Shown one piece after another: positions 5,787 to 10,289 of a stretch of 10,289 bases of DNA. Each line of letters begins with the position of its first letter. The stretch's first letter is position 1. A program made the translations under genes and the position numbers. The notes below the pieces were generated by a model, which made no database searches, was not told the DNA's origin, and was given only the letters and a program-made list of their open reading frames with translations. Source of the stretch: Candidatus Gastranaerophilales bacterium HUM_12 (lineage in GTDB: Bacteria; Cyanobacteriota; Vampirovibrionia; Gastranaerophilales; Gastranaerophilaceae); NCBI GenBank assembly GCA_002102825.1, contig DABJ01000038.1, positions 1 to 10,289 on the forward strand, written 5' to 3'.

Positions 5787-5845
5787 ATGAGATACTTCGG
5801 CTTTGCTCTTGCGTTGGCTCAGCCTTTCAGTCTCTGCTCGGCTTG
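5787..5845 (-). repeat. Inverted GTCAT-CTGAG family repeat with 14-bp match to 5469-5482
   Basis: ATGAGATACTTCGG (5787-5800) is the exact reverse complement of 5469-5482. It continues into 5816-5837, the inverted partner of 310-331. The two 14-bp arms bracket 332 bp of repeat-filled, gene-free DNA. The following 5846-5880 holds nothing I recognise. Confidence 0.5.
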
Positions 5846-5881
5846 TTTCCTTAGTAATGTGAAATGTAGAATAGTTTGATA

Positions 5882-5922
5882 CATAAAGAAAACCGTACAC
5901 GGAATTTTGTTCTGCGTACGGT
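5882..5922 (-). terminator. Intrinsic terminator of proS
   Basis: On the minus strand a 13-bp stem pairs positions 5922-5910 with 5904-5892, with one G-U pair, one mismatch and loop CAAAA. The outer arms are ACCGTAC and GTACGGT. The tract TTTTCTTTATG follows. It lies 22 bp beyond the proS stop codon and has no T-tract on the plus strand. Confidence 0.88.
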
Positions 5923-5944
5923 AGAAACCACTTATAACTTAAAC

Positions 5945-7684
5945 TTACTTTTCTAAACTTTTTACCGCTTCAATAACTTTTTGAGCAGCTTCTTCCGGTT
6001 TCATCGGAACTTTTTCCCCTGTTTCCCGAGTTACAAATTCAACATTTCCATCTACAATTGTTTTACCAACAGTAATTCTGAAAGGGAAACCAATCAAATC
6101 AGCATCTTTGAATTTAACTCCAGGTCTTTCATCTCTATCGTCAATTACTGCTTCAACACCGTTTGCAAGTAATTCTTCATAAATTTTATTTGCTACTGAC
6201 ATTTGAAGTTCGTCTTTTGTACTTACTGGAACGATTGTTACGTGATATGGAGCAATTGCTAGAGGCCATTTGATGCCCCAATCATCGTGATGAGCTTCAA
6301 CTGCAGCGGCAGCAGTTCTTGAAATACCTATACCATAACAACCCATAATATATGGTTTTGCTTTGCCGTCAGCATCAAGATAAACTGCATTCATTGGTTC
6401 AGAATATTTTGTTCCTAGTTGGAAAATATTACCAACTTCTATACCTCTTGTTACTTTTAGCGGTTTTCCGCATTGAGGACAAAGTTCACCTGCTTCAACA
6501 AGTCTTAAATCTGCATATTGAATTTCGTCTAAACCTAAATCTTCAAGATTTGTACCAACTTGGTGTTTGTCAGTTTGGTTAATTCCAACAACGAAGTTTT
6601 TCATATCTTTAACAGTTTCATCTGCAATTATTTTAACTCCGTTCATTCCTTTAGGTCCGATGAACCCGGGAATAGCATTGAAACCGTGATTTTGCATAAG
6701 TTCTTCAATTTCCGCTGATGAAGCGATTCTTATGTCCATTCCGCCTGCAGCGTTCATTAGTTTTGTTTCTTCTACGGTCTTATCAGCTCTAATCAAAGCA
6801 ATTACAGGTTCTTTATCTACAATATAAACAAGTGATTTTAGAATTATACTTGCCGGAATTTTCAAGAATGCTGACAATTCTTCAATTGAATGAGTGTTTG
6901 GAGTATCAATAATTTCTGTTTTTGAGAAATATTCACTACCGTCAACTACTGCAGGTAACAATTTTGAAACTGCATGGTTTGAGTTTGCTGAATAATCGCA
7001 ATCATCACAATAGAACACGTCATTTTCACCTGCATCTGTTGTTGTGATTACCATAAATTCGTGAGCAATCTTACCCCCAATAGCACCCGTATCAGATTGA
7101 ACCATTTTTGTATCAAGTCCGCATCTTTTGAAAATTCTTGTATATGCTTGAGCCATATTTTTATATTCTTTTTCAAGTTCTTCTTGAGATGTTCCGAAGC
7201 TATATGCATCTTTCATAATGAATTCTCTACCCCTCAGAAGTCCAAATCTTGGTCTAACTTCATCTCTAAATTTAGACTGAATTTGATATAAATTTGTAGG
7301 TAATTGTTTGTAAGATTTTAGAACATCTCTTGCGATTGAAGTAATAATTTCCTCATGAGTCGGTCCAAGACACATTTCTCTGTTGTGTCTGTCGCGTAAT
7401 CTCATCAATTCTTTTCCGTAAGCTTCCCAACGACCTGATTCAATCCACAATTCTTTTGGTTGAACAAATGGCATTAAAAGTTCTTGAGCTCCTGCTCTAT
7501 CCATTTCTTCCCTTACAATATTTTCAACTTTTTTTAGAACTCTCCACATTAAAGGCAAGTAGTTGTAAACCCCTGATGTAAGTTTTTTTATATATCCGGC
7601 ACGAGCCAAAAATTTGTGAGATACAACTTCTGCATCAGACGGAAATTCTCTCATTGTTTGTACAAATAATTTTGACATTTTCAT
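5945..7684 (-). CDS. proS: Prolyl-tRNA synthetase, bacterial type with editing domain
   Basis: The 579-residue class II synthetase charges tRNA-Pro with proline in the cytosol. Alignment by eye with E. coli ProS is good from the N-terminus (SKLFVQTMREFPSDAEVVSH). Motif 2 is FRDEVRPRFGLLRGREF (139-155) and motif 3 GCYGIGISRT (448-457). Between them lies the YbaK-like INS domain (about 230-400), which hydrolyses mischarged Ala-tRNA-Pro; LKSLVYIVD (282-290) contains its conserved lysine. The C-terminal HGTP anticodon-binding domain starts near IAPYHVTIVPV (477-487). Two CxxC pairs (C226/C229 and C402/C405) flank the INS domain and may hold a metal, as in many non-proteobacterial ProRS. The start at 7684 has GAGGA about 10 nt upstream; a second ATG two codons on is less well spaced. 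No T-box leader is present. Confidence 0.97.
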   Translation of the reverse strand: MKMSKLFVQTMREFPSDAEVVSHKFLARAGYIKKLTSGVYNYLPLMWRVLKKVENIVREEMDRAGAQELLMPFVQPKELWIESGRWEAYGKELMRLRDRHNREMCLGPTHEEIITSIARDVLKSYKQLPTNLYQIQSKFRDEVRPRFGLLRGREFIMKDAYSFGTSQEELEKEYKNMAQAYTRIFKRCGLDTKMVQSDTGAIGGKIAHEFMVITTTDAGENDVFYCDDCDYSANSNHAVSKLLPAVVDGSEYFSKTEIIDTPNTHSIEELSAFLKIPASIILKSLVYIVDKEPVIALIRADKTVEETKLMNAAGGMDIRIASSAEIEELMQNHGFNAIPGFIGPKGMNGVKIIADETVKDMKNFVVGINQTDKHQVGTNLEDLGLDEIQYADLRLVEAGELCPQCGKPLKVTRGIEVGNIFQLGTKYSEPMNAVYLDADGKAKPYIMGCYGIGISRTAAAAVEAHHDDWGIKWPLAIAPYHVTIVPVSTKDELQMSVANKIYEELLANGVEAVIDDRDERPGVKFKDADLIGFPFRITVGKTIVDGNVEFVTRETGEKVPMKPEEAAQKVIEAVKSLEK

Positions 7685-7721
7685 AACTGCTAATTCCTCA
7701 TATATTATTCAATGACTTTAT

Positions 7722-7743
7722 ATTATCACAAAAATTGATTATA
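7722..7743 (-). promoter_or_regulatory. Possible weak promoter for proS
   Basis: The 82-bp gap between the TPR gene and proS has a minus-strand TGTGATAAT (7730-7722, extended -10) and a TATAAT (7743-7738), neither with a good -35. No terminator is seen in the gap, so proS may also be reached by read-through from upstream. Confidence 0.3.
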
Positions 7744-7766
7744 TCGGGTTAAATGTTAAATGATAT

Positions 7767-8699
7767 TTAAAATTTTTCTTTATTCCGTCTTAATTCTTCT
7801 TTAACTTCCGTAACCGGAATAGAAAGGGTTTGAAAATTCCTTATTGCATCATTCATATTCAATTCATAATCGGGATAATCGTCCATCATTTTGTAAATAT
7901 GGGCTGTAATATAGTACATATCTCCAGATTCGTTGCAATTTGCCAATCCGTCTTGCATAACACTGATTGCTTCATCAAATTCTTCTTTTTTAGCCAAAAG
8001 CTTTGCGAGAATTTTATATGCATCTTTGTCTATCGGATTAAGTTCAATGGTTTGGCGAAGATTTTCAATTGCCCTATCATCATCACCCTCTTCGTGATAA
8101 ATTACCGCAAGATTAAAATATGCCCAACTATAATCAGGCGAAAGAGAAATAACTTTTTCAAACTCAATTTTTGCAGATTCTAAATCGCCCATTTCTTTAT
8201 AAATATTTCCGATATAAAAATGAGCATAAATATCTTCGTCATTTATATCAATGGCTTGTTGGAAATAATCAATAGCCTTGACATAATCTTTCGTTTTGAA
8301 ATAAACCAACCCCAAGTTGAAATAAGAATTTGAATCTTGATTATCTTCATTTATAACTTTTTCAAAGCATTTTATAGCGCTTTGATAATCTTTTAACTCG
8401 GTATTTACAAGTCCAAGATTATAAATTGCATCAATGGATTCAGGTTCTAATTCGATAGCTTTTTCGTATGATTCTTTCGCTTTTTTAAAGTTCTTCATCT
8501 TTTCATAAACGATGCCCAAATTGTAATAAATACCGTCATCGTAGCTGAACATTTTAGCTAAATAAAGAAGATGTTGCAATGCTTCCTCATTGAATCCGCA
8601 ATCCATGAGAAGCACTGCTAACTGTCTTCTTGCTTGAAAATTTGATGAATCTTCTTTGATAAGTTGTTGTAATTCTTCTATTTTATCTAACTTAGACAT
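7767..8699 (-). CDS. Eight-repeat TPR scaffold protein
   Basis: The 310-residue protein is almost entirely tetratricopeptide repeats, each 34 residues, at about 20-53, 54-87, 88-121, 122-155, 156-189, 190-223, 224-257 and 258-291. The middle copies fit the consensus best (for example YYNLGIVYEKMKNFKKAKESYEKAIELEP). It ends in a short charged tail. TPR stacks bind partner proteins, but the partner cannot be read from sequence. There is no signal peptide or membrane segment, so it is probably cytosolic. The start at 8699 is preferred because AAGGG lies 4 nt upstream and the gene then begins 7 bp after the previous stop. An ATG at 8726 would overlap that gene. It is co-transcribed with the secreted protein gene before it. 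Confidence 0.88.
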   Translation of the reverse strand: MSKLDKIEELQQLIKEDSSNFQARRQLAVLLMDCGFNEEALQHLLYLAKMFSYDDGIYYNLGIVYEKMKNFKKAKESYEKAIELEPESIDAIYNLGLVNTELKDYQSAIKCFEKVINEDNQDSNSYFNLGLVYFKTKDYVKAIDYFQQAIDINDEDIYAHFYIGNIYKEMGDLESAKIEFEKVISLSPDYSWAYFNLAVIYHEEGDDDRAIENLRQTIELNPIDKDAYKILAKLLAKKEEFDEAISVMQDGLANCNESGDMYYITAHIYKMMDDYPDYELNMNDAIRNFQTLSIPVTEVKEELRRNKEKF

Positions 8700-8706
8700 A
8701 CAACCC

Positions 8707-9381
8707 TTAGATAACCGGAACGTCAATCGGTTCGGTCAAGATTACATTTAGAACTTCTTCTGATTTGATATTAACATCTTTACCTAAACGGATAGCATCA
8801 GCTACACTGTCGTAAACGAAGTAGCCTGCTGTTCCGAAAGCTCCGCCAAATGCTGCAACCGGAACGATTACATATTGCCAACCTGTATCAGTTACATCTT
8901 TTCCCCAGTTGATAGATTTTGTTGTCACTTGACCTGATTTTTTGCAAGTTTGTTTCCAAGCATCAAAGTAACCTTTAGTAGTTGTAATACCGCCATCATT
9001 AGTCAAGTCTGCTCTTCCAACCATTGTAAGTGATAAAGGTAATTGTCTTCCGTTCGGAGTTACGACGTGGTCAAAATCCAAGTACAAGATAGGTCCTTTA
9101 GACATACGTCTTGCCGGAGTAATTTCTTTGATACTACCACGAACAATTGAACCCATTGGCAAAATTACATCGTCATCTGCTTTTTGATCAGTAACAAGCA
9201 TGGCTGTAAATTCGGATCCTTTACTGCTATATCCTGTATCAATTGGTGTTAACATTTTCAAAGCAAATTTAGTTCCTGCAGGAATTCTCTTTGTTTTTGC
9301 ATTTGCATTGAATGGCGCTGCAAGAGTAACTTGAGCTGCTAATAATATAGTTAAAACCGTTGCTAAGATTTTATTTTTCAT
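8707..9381 (-). CDS. Secreted protein of unknown function with signal peptide
   Basis: The 224-residue product starts with MKNK, a hydrophobic run ILATVLTILLAAQVTLA (5-21), and a likely signal peptidase I site near A21/A22. The mature part has a beta-rich domain: KRIPAGTKFALKMLTPID (31-48), DVILPMGSIVRGSI (71-84) and PILYLDFDHVVTPNGRQLPL (97-116). This pattern, IPAGT-, LP-GS-V-G and D-V-PNGR--PL, recurs in uncharacterised exported proteins and faintly resembles the TrbI/VirB10 barrel, but that is not enough to assign a role. A glycine-rich hydrophobic stretch (171-189) may be a membrane or hairpin segment. The end, LNVILTEPIDVPVI, looks like a closing beta strand. AGAGGG lies 7 nt before the ATG and a good promoter lies upstream. 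The stop lies inside the ribosome binding region of the TPR gene. Confidence 0.8.
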   Translation of the reverse strand: MKNKILATVLTILLAAQVTLAAPFNANAKTKRIPAGTKFALKMLTPIDTGYSSKGSEFTAMLVTDQKADDDVILPMGSIVRGSIKEITPARRMSKGPILYLDFDHVVTPNGRQLPLSLTMVGRADLTNDGGITTTKGYFDAWKQTCKKSGQVTTKSINWGKDVTDTGWQYVIVPVAAFGGAFGTAGYFVYDSVADAIRLGKDVNIKSEEVLNVILTEPIDVPVI

Positions 9382-9412
9382 AACTTATCCCTCTTCATTC
9401 TAGTTCGTATGT

Positions 9413-9441
9413 ATTCTAGCATATTTTTTTGATTTTGTTAA
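9413..9441 (-). promoter_or_regulatory. Sigma70-type promoter of the secreted protein-TPR unit
   Basis: On the minus strand TTAACA (9441-9436) and TAGAAT (9418-9413) are 17 bp apart, each one base from consensus, and TGC precedes the -10. The start would fall near 9406, giving a leader of about 25 nt. No clear terminator for gatD was seen between this promoter and the gatD stop. Confidence 0.75.
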
Positions 9442-9506
9442 TAGCTGTGTAACGTAAGTTAATGTTTCAGAGGAACTCAAGGCAATATGGTTCTAAGTTC
9501 TTAACC

Positions 9507-10241
9507 TTAATAACTCTTTCCAATCAGTGAGTTGTGGGTTTCGATTTCTAATTTATCATCGAGAGGTGATAGTTTAAACTTTTCGCCATAACGTTTTTCT
9601 AGCGCTAATTCAATCAAGTAATCAGCAAAATGAGGATTTTTAGGCAGTAGAGAACCATGCAAATACGTACCAAATACGTTCATATATCTGCCACCCTCAA
9701 AGCCGTCTTTACCGTTATTACCATTTCCGACAACGGCTTGTCCGAGAGGTTTTGTTTCGCCTTGAAGATAAGTTAACCCACTATGATTTTCAAATCCTAC
9801 AAGTGTGTTTGGGTTTAAAAAGTCTGTTTTGATTGTAACGTTGCCGATAAATCTCTTTTTCCCTGCGACGGTGTAGGCATCAAGTAAAGAAATTCCAAGG
9901 AGTTTGTCTTTGTCGTGAGGTTGGTAATAATGACCAAATAATTGATACCCTCCGCAAATTCCAAGAAATACTGCACCATCATTTCTTTGTCTGTGAAGTT
10001 CGGATTTGTGAGAGTAAAGCTCTCCGGCTACTTCTTCTTGTTGTTTATCCTGACCTCCGCCAATAAAATATAAATCGTGGTCTTTTATTCTATCGCCAAC
10101 ATTGATTTCTTCAAATTCAACGTCAATTCCACGCCATTCGCAACGTTTTTTTAAAGTTATAATATTGCCCATATCACCGTATAAATTTAATAATTTCGGG
10201 TATAAATGAGCTATAGAAATTTTCAAATTTTTCTCTTCCAT
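9507..10241 (-). CDS. gatD: GatD-type glutaminase subunit of lipid II isoglutaminyl synthase
   Basis: The 244-residue class I glutamine amidotransferase of the CobB/CobQ-like type supplies ammonia to MurT, which amidates the D-glutamate of lipid II. The nucleophile is Cys96 in GICGGYQLFG and the catalytic histidine His195 in GTYLHGSLLPKNP. Lys129-Arg130 (GKKRFIGN) lie where GatD proteins have a substrate-coordinating arginine. The N-terminus ISIAHLYPKLLNLYGDMGN is typical of the family. MurT is usually encoded next door on the same strand, but here neither the downstream gene nor the 48 bp upstream is murT. The ATG at 10241 has no ribosome binding site and lies 6 nt from a -10. A TTG at codon 6 (10226) is preceded by GGAAGAG and would start exactly where homologues usually do. 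A cobyric acid synthase-like role is less likely given the length and motifs. Confidence 0.87.
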   Translation of the reverse strand: MEEKNLKISIAHLYPKLLNLYGDMGNIITLKKRCEWRGIDVEFEEINVGDRIKDHDLYFIGGGQDKQQEEVAGELYSHKSELHRQRNDGAVFLGICGGYQLFGHYYQPHDKDKLLGISLLDAYTVAGKKRFIGNVTIKTDFLNPNTLVGFENHSGLTYLQGETKPLGQAVVGNGNNGKDGFEGGRYMNVFGTYLHGSLLPKNPHFADYLIELALEKRYGEKFKLSPLDDKLEIETHNSLIGKSY

Positions 10242-10247
10242 AGTTAA

Positions 10248-10256
10248 ATTATACCA
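10248..10256 (-). promoter_or_regulatory. Extended -10 promoter of gatD
   Basis: The minus-strand sequence TGGTATAAT (10256-10248) is a perfect extended -10. No good -35 is found 16-18 bp upstream, as is usual for extended -10 promoters. The -10 ends 6 nt before the A of the gatD ATG, so the predicted first RNA base is that A. Confidence 0.65.
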
Positions 10257-10269
10257 CAGTAAAAATTAG

Positions 10270-10278
10270 TGTTATAAT
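10270..10278 (+). promoter_or_regulatory. Extended -10 promoter of a divergent plus-strand gene
   Basis: TGTTATAAT (10270-10278) is again an extended -10, and an ATG follows 7 nt later at 10286, at the very edge of the window. No coding sequence can be read beyond it, so both the gene and its start are tentative. It lies back to back with the gatD promoter. Confidence 0.45.
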
Positions 10279-10289
10279 AAAAATTATGA

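Noticed and set aside
7685..7766. T-box leader for proS
   Set aside because: The gap is only 82 bp and lacks the GGTGGNACC-type antiterminator sequence.
8700..8726. Earlier start for the TPR protein at 8726
   Set aside because: It overlaps the preceding gene by 20 bp, and the AAGGG site is placed for the ATG at 8699.

Overview
The window is AT-rich and gene-dense, with almost every gene on the minus strand. It looks like a low-GC member of the non-photosynthetic sister lineage of Cyanobacteria (Vampirovibrionia/Melainabacteria, perhaps a gut Gastranaerophilales). This is an inference from gene content: tandem cyanobacterial-style YggT proteins, a bacterial-type ProRS with an editing insert, a GatD glutaminase, and a secreted protein and TPR protein of a type I associate with that group. 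No 16S or other marker here proves it.

Layout from left to right. Positions 1-84 hold the C-terminal end of a plus-strand gene. A gene-free stretch follows (85-430) with pieces of several palindromic repeats and a plus-strand terminator. Positions 431-4694 carry a tight minus-strand operon, transcribed as mtnP, yggT-b, yggT-a, trkA, trkH. It combines a purine nucleoside phosphorylase, two small membrane proteins and a complete Trk-type potassium uptake system. Upstream of mtnP lies a strong sigma70-type promoter (4964-4993). It is followed at once by about 108 nt that can fold into a helix-closed domain plus a terminator, a candidate small RNA or attenuating leader that I cannot assign to a known family. 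Positions 4992-5845 are a non-coding mosaic of repeats: two arrays of a roughly 60-bp unit and several palindromic elements, some also present at 88-408.

The right half is minus-strand too. gatD (9507-10241) comes first in transcription order, with an extended -10 so close to the ATG that the mRNA may be leaderless. A secreted protein with its own promoter (9413-9441) and an eight-repeat TPR protein follow, then proS (5945-7684), closed by a clear terminator (5892-5922). A divergent plus-strand gene may begin at 10286, at the window edge.

The genes do ordinary housekeeping work: K+ uptake, methylthioadenosine salvage, tRNA-Pro charging and peptidoglycan amidation. The unusual content lies in the intergenic DNA.
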